Assembly: GCA_030077755.1 (NCBI GenBank)
Contig: JAQJZZ010000011.1
Span: forward strand, 2,666,001 to 2,730,000
Direction: 5' to 3'
Length of the DNA stretch: 64,000 nt
Source of the DNA: Filosporella fistucella
Taxonomy: Eukaryota > Ascomycota > Leotiomycetes > Helotiales
A model generated the notes under the pieces. The model ran no database searches and had not been told where the DNA came from. It saw only the letters and a program-made list of their open reading frames with translations. The translations under genes were made by a program, and so were the position numbers. This document shows positions 16,350 to 27,900 of this stretch, piece by piece; position 1 is the stretch's first letter; each line of letters starts with the position of its first letter.

Positions 16350-16707
16350 CCAGAGAACAAGAGAATATCCTTTTCTTTGTTCTTAACCACAACTTGAACA
16401 AGTTGAAAAAGTTTCAACTGCTTAACATCTACTCTCTTCACTCATTGTTTGTTGCTTGACTCGACACGGTGTTCACAAAAGATTGCAACTCAAACGATCG
16501 TCCATCAAATAATATCTAGAACCCATCAGCCGAAACTGGCACTCAACTGGCAGGTCGAGATATTCTGGTTATCCACCTGCAATCTTGAGGATACAAACGT
16601 GCCTACATTGAACACTCCCTCCTATTCCTGGAACCTGGTTCAGTCGCTCCTTCTCCGGCTTCACTCAAATATTCAGGGCTCCAGATAGTAAAGAAAAGTC
16701 CTTTACC

Positions 16708-17307
16708 ATGACTTCCGAAAGAGAGTATTCAATTGGAGCTCATCCTCAGGACCAGGAAATGCTCAAGAGCATTTTGGAACAGGTCGATACTGATTGGTAT
16801 GTCGGAATCAAACCACATGATACCAATCTTCCAACCTATGAGTGGGTTGCGAAAGCATTGACAGAGCGGAAGAAAGCACTTGCGGTTGCCACCAATCCAC
16901 ATGCTTCTATCCCTATTCAAGTCTTTCATATCGTCGAAGAACTCAGAAGAGACACCAATATGTACAGCCGATCGCGACTCTACAGCCACCCGGCTTCCAA
17001 TAACACCATCGAACGTTCCACAGCAAATCCAGCTGGAAGATGGACGAGATACGAACGTTGGAAGGAAGCGCAGCGAGCTTCATTCAGGCCGTTGGAGCAA
17101 TTCGAAGAAACTGCTCTTCTCAATCTACACGGCCAATATGGAGGAGACCACGATGCTATGGCCGAGAAGATGAATTTCCTGGCTCTGACTCGTGGTTGGT
17201 GGGAAGGTATTGAGGGTGAACCTCGTGTGTACAATGCAAATATTGTGGAGGAGAAACTATATAAGTTGTTGGAACGGAGGGCTAAATGGGCGGCGGAGAA
17301 CAAGTAG
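16708..17307 (+). CDS. Small protein of unknown function, tandem paralog A
   Basis: A 199-aa frame from an ATG at 16708. No signal peptide or membrane segment is seen. It is clearly related to the gene at 18122: both carry LP[TS]Y-x-WVA-x-[AS]L near residues 45-60, an I-x-ELR[RK] motif, an NP[AP]G[RK]W motif followed by a Trp, FE-[DE]-x-AL-x-N-[LM]-[HN]G, and a closing TR-x-[GW]W block. The repeated Trp residues and the shared motifs show real constraint. I do not recognise the family; it looks lineage-restricted. The charged C-terminal 40 residues (VEEKLYKLLERRAKW) are probably helical. Cytoplasmic or nuclear location is likely by default. Confidence 0.75.
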   Translation: MTSEREYSIGAHPQDQEMLKSILEQVDTDWYVGIKPHDTNLPTYEWVAKALTERKKALAVATNPHASIPIQVFHIVEELRRDTNMYSRSRLYSHPASNNTIERSTANPAGRWTRYERWKEAQRASFRPLEQFEETALLNLHGQYGGDHDAMAEKMNFLALTRGWWEGIEGEPRVYNANIVEEKLYKLLERRAKWAAENK

Positions 17308-18121
17308 TGTAAAGCTAGGAGCATGTGCGACGAGTTCAAACACCGCGGTAGCAAGGCAATAACGCATCTGGTGTGTAGTTGTACTATAATTAATTGCCGC
17401 ATGGTTTTACAAGATCTGCCGCTCCTTCAGGACGAGGCTATAGCTTTTGAGTAAATTCTCTGCAACGAATGAACTTCAAGGTAAACGTCATGAAGAAGGC
17501 TGGCTCACTCAACTGTTTATGCTCTGCTCTATTGACGGCAACAAAAACTGCTAAAAGCATAGATTGGTGACAAACCTCAGTCTTGATATCAGGAATATAG
17601 CAGGACTTGGGGAATAATGATTATTCATTGTACAAATATGAGATCCTGGATACGAGATTTTACGCTCTCTGATCCACAAAACTTTCACAAAACTGGAGAT
17701 TTTGATGTATGATTCACGAGCTTGCGAATAAAAGTTTTAAAAACTTGATACGAAAGCTATTTAAGGAAGCAGAACAATGTTTCTTCTACTGCTCTTTCTC
17801 ACACCTCCACATCTCTACAGCCTAGTAAAACTTTACACTCGACCCCTATTTTGTCCGCTTAGAACTGGGTCCGAGCGAGAATGTAACCAAAATCAACTCA
17901 AGAAGGTTATTCCTTCAAGGCTGTTTCACTCCTACACCTCGTTGATACCACTAATCTAGAATTATCTTGCCGAGTCAAGAAGCAAGCTATAAGCACACAA
18001 CTGAGAGAAATCCTTTCATTACCCAATATCTTGATAGCTATCATTTGGTCTAACCACTCTTGCTTAAGTCACTTTATCCTTTCACTAACTCGACGCTTGC
18101 TGAACTGGGTGAGAATCAACT
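17308..18121. other. Intergenic region between the two paralogs
   Basis: Holds the 3' flank of paralog A and the promoter and leader of paralog B. The frame 17777-17959 is not supported as a gene. Confidence 0.5.
17704..17765 (+). promoter_or_regulatory. Promoter block of the 18122 gene
   Basis: GATGTAT (17704-17710), GATTCAC (17711-17717) and CTATTTAAG (17757-17765) match the block before paralog A. GATTCAC to CTATTTAAG spacing is 46 bp here and 45 bp there. Confidence 0.55.
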
Positions 18122-18664
18122 ATGGAACATTTGGCACAATCTCCGACTCGATTTCGCTTGGGTGAGGACATAATACTCAAAAAGCTTATATCGGAAGTTA
18201 ATAAGGCATTATACATTAGTCTCACACTGCATAGCGGCCCCAGGCTTCCAAGTTATGCATGGGTAGCAGAAAGTTTAAACAAAAGGATTGGGATTACGCC
18301 ACCTACTTGTACTCTCCTCCTGCCTTGGACTCAGTTGGAAGCAGTCAATATCATCGGGGAGCTCAGAAAACGTCCTGAATTCTATGGCCGGTATCCAGTT
18401 CCCAATAATAAGTTACCCATTGCATATGACCCTGTCCCACATTCTAAAAAGAATCCACCTGGAAAATGGAGCACACGGCCAAATTCGCAGAATCTGTGGG
18501 CCCACTTCGAAGATGAGGCTCTCCGAAATATGAATGGTAAAGAATCGAAAGGCGTCGTAGGCAAGATGGCTCTCCTGTCTGAGACCCGGGATGGGTGGGG
18601 CGCTTCGGGATCCCTAACTTTACACCGAGAAGGTATGATACTAAGAAAATTGAAGATAGAATGA
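18122..18664 (+). CDS. Small protein of unknown function, tandem paralog B
   Basis: A 180-aa frame from an ATG at 18122, homologous to the gene at 16708 by the shared motifs LPSYAWVAESL, NIIGELRKR, NPPGKW, FEDEALRNMNG and TRDGWG. It lacks the charged C-terminal helix of paralog A and has a shorter tail. The pair arose by tandem duplication that included the promoter, judging from the conserved upstream block. Sequence divergence is large, so the duplication is old or the genes change fast. Function unknown; no domain recognised. Confidence 0.72.
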   Translation: MEHLAQSPTRFRLGEDIILKKLISEVNKALYISLTLHSGPRLPSYAWVAESLNKRIGITPPTCTLLLPWTQLEAVNIIGELRKRPEFYGRYPVPNNKLPIAYDPVPHSKKNPPGKWSTRPNSQNLWAHFEDEALRNMNGKESKGVVGKMALLSETRDGWGASGSLTLHREGMILRKLKIE

Positions 18665-20105
18665 AGACGTTAGGCCTTACATAGAGAGGTATGAAAGGGG
18701 AGACAACGACATAACAGATAATGGCAGTCACATATGGAGGACAGATCTGTTGGGGCAGAGTAGTGGAAATGTAGTACTTTCGTTTTCTTGGGAAGTCACT
18801 TGATATTGATGAAAAATGAAACTTAAACGTTGGGATTTCAGAAATGATATTAGAAGCTTGAACTTACTTCAACAGGCTATTTCTGCTTTCAAAGTCGGAA
18901 GACTATGCTATAGAGAGCTATCTATAGCATTGTCCTAAACTCGGCTACTTGCACCATGAGCCATGTCGGCAGTTGAACACAACTTTTTTTTTCTCCGTCC
19001 CGAGGTCGGTAGAGCTAGGGCGCTAAGCCTAAAACGGACTACGTCATAAGTTCAGTAAAATGTAAGCTAACCGTGATCTAATACTTCTTGTGAATCCGTA
19101 TCGAGTTGGCCTGCAGCTAACACAAACCATATTGTTTGAACTGATTAAAGGTGTGGGTGAGTAAACCGCCAAGAGTGCATGTTTTGTGTCAAATTGGCGA
19201 CCTGCAGAAGGGCTTAAGATTCAGGACATAGAACGGCAGGTAGTCACCGCCCAACCACCAATCCGCCGACACCAGGCTTAAGTTCTGGAGAGCGCGTGGA
19301 ATCCTCTAGTTTTCTACTTCTATGGTCGCATTTGAAAGATATCTGGTTATTTTAATATATATCAAACGTTGTTCAAATGTGCTTTCGTGTTTGGCAGGCA
19401 GGACGGTCAAGATCGCTCAACGCTTGAGCGTCTGACATTTTGAAGTCAACACGTTTTGTGTACTTCCTCGGTCTCCGAGGCAGCTTCTTTGGTGGCCTCA
19501 TACCTCCAATACTTCTTGCAGTACCCACACCTGTCATCGACCGATTTAGCGCCAGAATTCCAGTGGCTTGACACCCTCCTTATCTGTACGGCTTCTCTGC
19601 GTCAGGATTCACAACCACGCACTAAGCTCGCTGCTATCTCTGTTGTCACTGCTACTTTATAGGTTCTACACTTCACCAGGCTGCTTACTTGTTTCAAATC
19701 CGCTTCCATTTAGGCTTGCGGTGCAGCTTATTTTCTCCAATAAATTATTAAAAATTCGTTGAGGTGTTCAGCTGATGCTAATGTGGCTGGAAATTGCGCC
19801 CAAAAATTTCAGCCTTTGGAGAATGCTCAAGCGCACATTGGCCCGTTCACTGCGTTGTCACTTCCTGCATGAATCGTAATGCTTGCTTTCACGTCCACAT
19901 AACATACAACCCGTCGCCGAAGCAGCTTTGTGGAAGTGAAGCATGGAAAACTCCGGAGCTACAGAATGGTTGCTCTGTGCAGCTTTAAGTTACTCGGAGC
20001 ATTAACCTTTATCCCCTACAAATCCCGGAAACTTTTTCTGAATCACAGTTGCCAGCTTTCCTCAATATCAAATCTCTATTTACTATTCCATCTGGTCTTG
20101 TGAAT
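18665..20105. other. Intergenic region, 1.4 kb
   Basis: Nothing recognisable. Frames at 19456-19662 and 19568-19762 overlap each other in different frames and look non-coding. Confidence 0.5.
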
Positions 20106-21710
20106 ATGGTTTTCCCCACCGAACAGCAGCCCTCGGATACTTATCATCTCTGGCGACGCTTTTCCTTCCCTACGAAGCATGGCTCGATCAGGGCTATTGC
20201 GGTCAATAAAACTGCCGGGAATAGAATCAATACCTTGTACGCCATTCTCCTTGAGATGATTTTCGCTGAGATCATCGCTATAATTCTTCTCGTGGTGCTC
20301 CATGTATCGATCAGCCGTACGGTCTCGCAACACGCAAAAAAAATCAATAGGAAGGTCAAGAAGGACCAACATGAGCCTTTCAGCCTAGCAGGGTCGCTTG
20401 GCAGGGAGGTTTGGACTCTTCAAAAGGATAAATCTCGGTCCTGGTGGCTTCCTTTGGTCTGGATTGCCGTTGTTCTCTCTGCGTGGGTAGGGCCAAAAAC
20501 GCTACCTTTGCTTGTTACTCCCAGCCTCTTGATTGGCAACAGTGCTCCGGTTGTCGCTAGCAAAGTATACTTCCCTCAAACTCCAAATGGGGATGGTCTC
20601 AACCTATCCGTCTTCGTCAAAAGTCAGGGACCTGCGGCTCTTCGTACGATCGGAACTGTAGGGATCGCTGATTCAACAACACAAAATTTGGTGCACGTCA
20701 CAAACCCAAAAGTGACGATTGATCGGGTCAGTGGACAGAAAGATATTGAGATTGACTACAACTATGATCTCAGTGCCTTGGACTTCGGAATGCAACGTTT
20801 TGAAGGCCTCTCGCTTCACGTAGAAGGGTCTTGCCGTACCGAGTACAGTTGGCTTTATTCTACAGAAAACGATTTCCCTAGAAATTTCAGAGGCATCGGC
20901 CATAAGGCTGATGCTTACCACCTTTGGAATAATGACTATTATCTTAATGGCGCGGTTTTCACGTCTCTATTGGACGGATGGGCTCCTAGAGCCTTCTTCT
21001 ATCCTCAGTATCCTGGCAATGATACGTGGATACGTACTCAACCAAAGTTCAACTACGCTATCGTTATATCATCTGTTAATAGAACGAGTTTTTCTCAGGG
21101 ATTTGACCCTTGGTATCTGACAGGAACTGTTACAGAGACTTTACCTGCATCTGGCGATCCTCTTGCATGGTATGTTCAACCTCGAAGACCGGCTTTATCA
21201 TGCTGGGAATCAAATTTCTGGTCATACAAAGGCCACAGATCCTCTGTCGCCGATCTAGTCGATATCCCTGGCCTCAAGTTTCCTCCAGGACTTCAGGCCG
21301 CCCTTTACTCTCAGCTTCTTCAGCCCAAAATTCTTAATGTAGGAAGGTACCTGAGTGGTTCTGCCTTGGCTTCTAGTGAACAAGTCACCGATTATTATTT
21401 TGATGCAAATTCTTCGAGTATATATGAAGATATGAAGAGACTAGTCCTTGCAGCTTATGTTTCTACTGCGAATACGCTATTGGATTCAACACTGTATGGT
21501 CCGGGCACAACTATTCCAAACATAGTAACCCCCAAGAACCAAGATGAAGTTGCGGGCTTTGTTGTTTCCAGCTCAGATATTATTACACTCTCGATATCGG
21601 TTTTGGTTATAGTTCCTATATTCACACTACTGTTTGGGATAGTTGGTTTACTCTTGGGGTTTTACTTGGATCGGCGCGAGAAACGCCCTGAGGAGTTTGA
21701 ATGTACATAA
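20106..21710 (+). CDS. Membrane protein with large extracytoplasmic domain
   Basis: A 534-aa single-exon protein. The frame can be extended 19 codons upstream to a TTG, but the first ATG is 20106. Hydrophobic spans lie near residues 46-68 (LEMIFAEIIAIILLVVLHV) and 118-146 (WWLPLVWIAVVLSAWVGP), then a roughly 340-residue soluble region with N-x-S/T sequons, and a C-terminal span near residues 494-524 (IITLSISVLVIVPIFTLLFG) followed by a short charged tail. The topology resembles the gene at 1010. No enzyme motif or known domain is visible, so the function is unknown. Confidence 0.75.
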   Translation: MVFPTEQQPSDTYHLWRRFSFPTKHGSIRAIAVNKTAGNRINTLYAILLEMIFAEIIAIILLVVLHVSISRTVSQHAKKINRKVKKDQHEPFSLAGSLGREVWTLQKDKSRSWWLPLVWIAVVLSAWVGPKTLPLLVTPSLLIGNSAPVVASKVYFPQTPNGDGLNLSVFVKSQGPAALRTIGTVGIADSTTQNLVHVTNPKVTIDRVSGQKDIEIDYNYDLSALDFGMQRFEGLSLHVEGSCRTEYSWLYSTENDFPRNFRGIGHKADAYHLWNNDYYLNGAVFTSLLDGWAPRAFFYPQYPGNDTWIRTQPKFNYAIVISSVNRTSFSQGFDPWYLTGTVTETLPASGDPLAWYVQPRRPALSCWESNFWSYKGHRSSVADLVDIPGLKFPPGLQAALYSQLLQPKILNVGRYLSGSALASSEQVTDYYFDANSSSIYEDMKRLVLAAYVSTANTLLDSTLYGPGTTIPNIVTPKNQDEVAGFVVSSSDIITLSISVLVIVPIFTLLFGIVGLLLGFYLDRREKRPEEFECT

Positions 21711-23173
21711 ACAAAATTATTGTTTGAGTCATTCCATTCCCTTTGGGGGTGCTTCCATGGAAGGGGGAGAAGGGAAGGGGGAGCAGGGAAGGGGGAGCAG
21801 GGAAGGGGGGGCGGGGTTAGGGGGGACGTATAGAGTCAAGAGACGAATTTTACGCAACCGCATCCTATGCTCTCACTTATTCGTTTAGAGTTCTATAATT
21901 GATGTCTCATGATTTTCCGTCTGTTTATTCACTCGATTTTCAGATATTTAATAGTGAAGCGCAATATCGAATACGATCTACAGGTTCTAGTGCTAGCAGG
22001 AGCCCAGACTCTCCAGGCCGGTATCGCCATAACAACAAACAGTAAATTTGCCGAAAATTATATGACTCTATTCTCCTAGACTTATGGATGATTGCAAGGT
22101 TAAAATTAAGGGTTTTTGCGGTATAGACGAAGTCATCAGGTGTTTAAATCTCCTAGTTACTTGCAATTCGCTAGCGGTATAACATTACTTCACCACTGTA
22201 CCTCCGTACATATAATACTCTCTAATAGCTGAATGTGCACACCTGGATACGAGTGGCATCAGACTATTCTTGGTATATCTGCCATTGTGGCATAGTGTTC
22301 AACACAATACGAGGCGTCTCAATAGCGCAGGAGGATCTAGTATATGCTGACATAGGCTGCAATTACTCAAAAGTGGTGCGATGGTTGGCAAAATTCAAAG
22401 CGACAATCTGTATCTGCTCTAAACAGCGAATTTAGTGCTAACATATCTCAGAGTTCTCGTAGATTTAACGCATCTGAAACAATAATAATTTACAACCAAA
22501 CGCAATATTCCGGTGCAAAGGGCTGCTGAATACAGCGGTACTGGTCGCTGTTTTATGCGACCATTGTCCCAGATAGCGTCGAGTAAGCATTGTATATTAG
22601 ATCTTTCACACCTCGAAAAAGCTGTAAAGATGATCATGACTTTCATGCGCGAATATAGCGGAGCAGAGGTTGCCCAAACTATGTATCGATAATAGAATAG
22701 TATGAACAAGTAGTCTTTCTTCCAGTAAGACTTTTGAGAGGCTAGAAATAATTTGTTAAAAATGATTAAACCCATTTTATAGCTTTTCCTTATAAATATA
22801 AGGATATTTATAAAGCATAGCTCTCGTCCATAGGAAATTTATTATTATTCAAGTAGGTGTAATGACACGAGCACCGAGCTATAAGGTAATATATGGGAGT
22901 ATAATGCGGAGGCAATTTGGATATTATTAGGTCTATTATAAAGGAAATAAGAAAAATAATAGCCAAAGTAAGGGATTAGAGCCTCTTATATGTAGGAGCT
23001 AGCCCGGAACCCTTCCGTGGCTGGGTCTCAGCTTGCCAATGTTTATTGATATCACGTGCCATCGTCACATTTTCCATTCCAGGAATTCTTCCTTACATTC
23101 CATAGAAGCAATGCTATCCACGGCACCGAAAGTGCCGATCCAGGCTTTCCCATTATACACAACCGTTTTTTTT
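21711..23173. other. Intergenic region with minisatellite and AT-rich relic
   Basis: Contains the G-rich repeat just after the 20106 gene and an AT-rich stretch around 22690-22960 that looks like a decayed repeat, including the palindrome CCTTATA-AA-TATAAGG (22788-22803). No gene called. Confidence 0.5.
21771..21830. repeat. G-rich 14-bp minisatellite
   Basis: Unit AGGGAAGGGGGAGC is present at 21771-21784 and 21785-21798, then a third copy begins at 21799 and degenerates into longer G runs. It starts 60 bp past the stop codon of the 20106 gene. Repeated G runs could form a G-quadruplex in DNA or in the transcript's 3' end. Confidence 0.8.
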
Positions 23174-24017
23174 TCAATACGTGATAGCCACAATCCGCCC
23201 ACGACCCCTGACTCCCTCGAATTTTTCAATGGCCTCCCGAAAGATATATGCCGCAACATCATTCCTAGAGATGTAGTATCCAATCGCCTTATCTGTCAAC
23301 CCTCCATCCTCAACCTGTGATCTCACAGCATCCTCATAGGAAGCGCCATTTGTAAGTAAGCTCGGACGTACAATCAAGTACTCTCCAATTGGGGGGTCGT
23401 CGCATTCCATCGCTTCAACGACTAGATTTTCCATGGCCTCTTTGTCCTTGTGTTGGCCGCTCAGCATCCAGTGGTACATTGGCGCCATCGCCAGTGGGAT
23501 ATCACGTCCAAATTTGCTGATCCCGGTGGTAGAGAGGACGATAAGTAAAGGTTTCTTTCTTCTTTCAGTACTGTCATTTTTCTCTCTCGACCGTAGGACG
23601 TCAAGGATGGTGGCAGTAGCATCTTGACATATGGTCCACTCGTCCATAGTTGGTAGCCAAGCTCCAGGCTGCCATACTGAGGAGATTCCAATAGCAGAGA
23701 CGATGATGGATGTACTTGGTAAGATAGTTTTTGAGACATCAGCCGGGTTCTTGACATTGCCGTTGATAATTGTTAGATGGCTGTCAATGATTTCCTGCGA
23801 GATGTTTTGTGACGCCAAGAGAGTGTTGAGCTTTTGGGCATTTCGAATCACTGTTTCAAAATTAGAATATTGAATTCCTCTCATGACTTGCTTGGAGGGA
23901 TCAAAACTTACAAGCAGTGCAATTATAACCAGCTTCCAAACAACGGGCAAGACAAGCGCCGCCACTCCCTCCACTCCCTCCAAAAAATGCAATTTGGATA
24001 TCCTCTTTGGGTGCCAT
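23174..24017 (-). CDS. NmrA-like NAD(P)-binding Rossmann protein
   Basis: Two exons: 24017-23912 and 23850-23174, with intron 23851-23911 (GTAAGT...AAACAG). The spliced product is 260 aa. The N-terminus is a Rossmann dinucleotide loop, IAFFGGSGGSGG at residues 9-20, followed after the splice by CTALIRNAQKL, the usual 'new strand, Arg' of NmrA/SDR-a proteins. Later motifs (GNVKNPADVSKTI, IVSAIG, LLIVLSTTGIS, YLIVRPSLLTNG) fit the NAD(P)H-binding superfamily. NmrA-like proteins act as redox-sensing regulators or as reductases; which applies here cannot be told. It lies just downstream of the PKS-NRPS in the same orientation and may belong to the cluster. Without the splice the N-terminal glycine loop would be lost, which supports the intron. 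Confidence 0.85.
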
Positions 24018-24955
24018 TCTTAAATACGTCAGGTCGCAAGTAATGAGGTGCGTTGTAGGCAGAGAACGCTTTCTAATAATTTCAGGTGAGGATAAGCTGA
24101 TGCACTTTTTAGGCTATCAACTGTGGCATCTGGGCTGTACAGACCCTGTTGGTAGGTACCTAAGTACCTGACCGCCACTAAGCCACAGCGGGCTCGCATT
24201 GCGCCGAAGACGCCGCTTCAGGTACCTATTCACTATGGAATTGGTCCGACGCAACACGGAGAATTTGGTTTTGAGACGCAATGACGAGCTGAATACACGG
24301 AATTGAGTGAATAACTGACCTGTACCTTGTATTTCGGAGTCATTTCGCGTTCTATTTCCTTCGGATTGGAAGTGGAAATGGAAGTTTTGGCTTGTCAGCT
24401 GACTTGAACGTGAACGCAGCCAACATTGTCACATGATACTCCCTCACTCCATGTACTTGTATATATCACACGAGTTCATTACCTTTATATGTAAAGCGCT
24501 TATCTATATGGATGTCATAGTATTACCGACCTGTAAAGCATTTGGCTTTGTGTGGAGATCTCTATAAATTCAAGCTTTCACGTGATGTATAGTTGAATCT
24601 ACCTCCCCTAGGAGTTTATAGGAGATGCGTTATTGTGGATTTTGGGGATTGGCTAACTCTTTGAAAAGATCCAGTCATTCATTAGTGGCGAGGCAGTTCC
24701 CTGGAGACAATGGGTAAGGAATGAGGATAAGACGATTTAATCTGTTAACTACCGCATTTTATGGACATGAGAAATCTAAACTAGATACGAGGAACATACA
24801 GCAAAAATAAAAATACCAAAACAAGAACAACCTGCGCCGTGTACAAACTCTAACGGGAATAATTCCAAATAAGAGAGGAGACAATAACATGCTATCCGTT
24901 CTAATTACGCCAAGCAAAACATAGCAAAACTCCTTCCCAAACAATGTTACAAAAT
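24018..24955. other. Intergenic, 3' flank of the PKS-NRPS
   Basis: Contains the promoter of the NmrA-like gene. A TAGGTACCTA palindrome occurs at 24153-24162 with further GGTACC words nearby. No gene seen. Confidence 0.5.
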
Positions 24956-27900
24956 CTAATACCGGCTGCCTAATTCTCGCAAGAAACTTTCATCAATAGG
25001 AGGGCAAGTATTCCTCGTTTCATAACCACCAACTGCCTTCAAAGCCTTCATCGTTTCCGACTGATCAAGAGCAAACATAACATGTCCAGTTTCACAAACG
25101 CTCTTCATCGCCTCCCACCTGACGATATCCGCCTCGGTCTTTGCTTTGGCTCTCAAAAGTGCCAACCATTCTTTTAGAGGGAGAAGTTCGCCTTTTTTGT
25201 CATCAGTGCGAATGCGTGACATCAAAGATGGAAGATTGGCCAGATTCAATGGACTAGGGTTCCCGACATGGTAGATAGTGCTCTTGCGTTTTGGATCGTT
25301 CAATTTTTGTTGTCGGATCTCTTCATTGGTTGAGATGTCCCGCATGACATTGGCGAGATAATTGACTGGAATGAAATCGATAGCAAATGGTGGGATGCTA
25401 GAAGAGTAGTCAAGGTTGGGGACGCTTCCGAGATCGATCATCTCCAAGATGATGCGTCGAACGAATTCGTCATCTGGTGGAGGGACGTTGGTCAAGGTAC
25501 TCCCAGATACCGCGGAAGCGCGGAAGATATTGACGTTGAAACCACGTTCTGCTGCTCTAGCTAGAAGCATCTCAGATACCCATCGAGCTTTGAAGTATAT
25601 GAGCTCGGAAACGTTTGAAGGTTGGAAGTGATCAGGTCCCGACTCCATTATGTCGACATTTTCGAGGGTCATTTTCGCTGCTGGATGAGATTGCAAGTGC
25701 GGAACACTCCATGTTGATAGATAATGAACTATTGTACCTTTTCCAATGGCAGCTAACTCGATGAGATCGAGAGTTGCACCTGAGTGTGAGCGTCTCAGGC
25801 TGTTGTAGTCTTTTAGTAAAGACATCTGACCACCAAGATGGTAAATTGCTTGAATTGAGCGGCCAAGGGAGCCAAAAGCTGTGCTATCAAGACCGAATTG
25901 GGGTTCAGTGAAACTGGCTGGGACGAGAACAACATTTTTGCGCAAATTGGCTTCGTTCACTTCATCATCCAGGAGTTTGTGGCTCTGTAGATTCTGGAGA
26001 AGGTCGGAGAAAGAAACCGGCTTTTCGCTACCAAGGATATGGATACGCTTTATGGGCTTGGAGGATAACAATGCTGCAAACAAGTGGATGCCAATGAAAG
26101 ACTCGACGCCTGTCATCAGTATATCTGTAATTATGGAGGGATTTGAGGCCAATGGTTTGTGGGAGAGCATGTATCGCTTGTCGTTTGGCAGAAGTGCCTC
26201 AAGAGCCCAGTCAACCTGCTCTTTCTCGCTGTCCACGACATCGAGAGCAGCGGCGGTATTTGAGGTGACTTGGAAACCGCAAATTTTGTGCGCGATGATA
26301 CTGGGTGTTGGACCCTTGAACAGCTCGGGCAAAGTAGGTACTTTCTTGAAATTACGTTTGAGCTTTCCTTGTAAACGCAGCAAGAGAATGCTTTGGCCTC
26401 CAAGCTCGAAGAAATTGTCGTTGGGCCCTATTTCCTGCTCTTTCCGAAGTTTCAATGTCTCTCGAAAAAATTGAGTGACTGATTCTAGGACCTGATTTTG
26501 GAATTTGTCGTTCGAATCCGGTTCTTGACTGGGTGAATTCGTTGCGGGGTAGGTCAGTTGAAGGTCTCGAGAGAGCAAATTTTGCCGGTCCACCTTGCGT
26601 CCGATTGTAACGGGGAGTTCGCCCAGGAATTGATAACCATTTGGCAGCATGTATGGATTAAGGTGCACACCAATCCGCTGGTGCAAAGTGGTAACAAAAT
26701 TGACTTGTTCTTTAGTTCCCGGCATCTCGTTACAAACAATGAATGCGATAAGTTGTCGTTCGTCTGTGTAGCTTACAGATTTATCAAGAGAGCGTGCGAC
26801 AATTGAAATGTCCACAAGCTTTGGGCCTGAAATTTTCGAAGCCTCGAGATAAATGCGATGCTCGACCTCACCTAGATCGACACGAAAGCCCCGAAGCTTG
26901 ATCTGTTTGTCGCCCGCAATCCGGCCATGGAACTCGAGTTGACCATCTGGCATGAATCGACCTTTGTCGCCGGTGCGAAATAATCTGCCCCACCCACGAG
27001 TGGAATCTTCCTGGGAGCAGAATGGGTCATTGATGAAAGAGACGGCGTTGGCTTCTGGTCTGTTCAAGTATCCAGCGCCAACTTGAGCACCACCCACACA
27101 TATTTCTCCCACAACCGATCTTGGAACCGGATTCATTTGCGCGTCGACGATGTAGTGGCGACAATTTGCCATAGGGTATCCGATTGGAATATTAACATCT
27201 CCAGTGTCGAAAGAAGAAATTTTATGAATGCATGTTTGAACAACAAGTTCGCTGGGGCTCCATGTATTGAGAATTGTCGCTGTGGTTCCAAGCTTGCGGA
27301 ATTTGTCGACTAAGCGGGCTGAAAGACGCTCGCCAGCGAAGAAAGCGAGACGATGGTTAAAGCTTAGGCTAATAGCTTCAGCTGATTGCTCTATGAGCAA
27401 TGCGAAATGAGTAGGTGTGAAATAGGTGACTGTAACTCCTGCCTTTTGTATGAAGATCGCCAGTAGAGAAGGGTCGTTTCGAACAGTAGTAGATGCTACA
27501 CAAACAGTTGCGCCACATGTTAAAGCAGAAAATATTTGTACAATTGAAAGATCAAAGCTCATGGATGACTGCTGAAGAAATTTGTCGCCCGAAGTGAAAG
27601 AATAGTCATGATGCATTGTCGAGAGCATCTGGTGTGTGTTGGCTAAATGGTATCAGTCAGTATAACACCGGGAACGTGTGAGATACTACTAACCCATGGT
27701 TAACACGACGCCTTTTGGGGTACCTGTAGAGCCCTATGAATGAGAATTAGCGATGCCATATACCACGGCCTGTGAGTCTCACAGAAGTATAGACTGTGTA
27801 GAACGGGCCATCTGAGGACGTTTCCTCGTACCTTGGCTTTTCTTCACCGCTCTTTGCAATTGAGATTGGGAGCAACTGGGGTGGAACTTTCATTGTTGAA

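Larger units (their letters stand above)
15643..16707. other. Intergenic region before the first small paralog
   Basis: Contains an imperfect tandem repeat (15857-16069) and the conserved promoter block of the next gene (16280-16349). No other gene seen. Confidence 0.5.

Noticed and set aside
20049..20105. Upstream start for the membrane protein at 20106
   Set aside because: The upstream codon is TTG; 20106 is the first ATG.
24153..24231. TAGGTACCTA and nearby GGTACC words as a regulatory array
   Set aside because: Short palindromes of this type recur loosely in this window (GGTAAGGTA, TACCTACC) without spacing or orientation logic.
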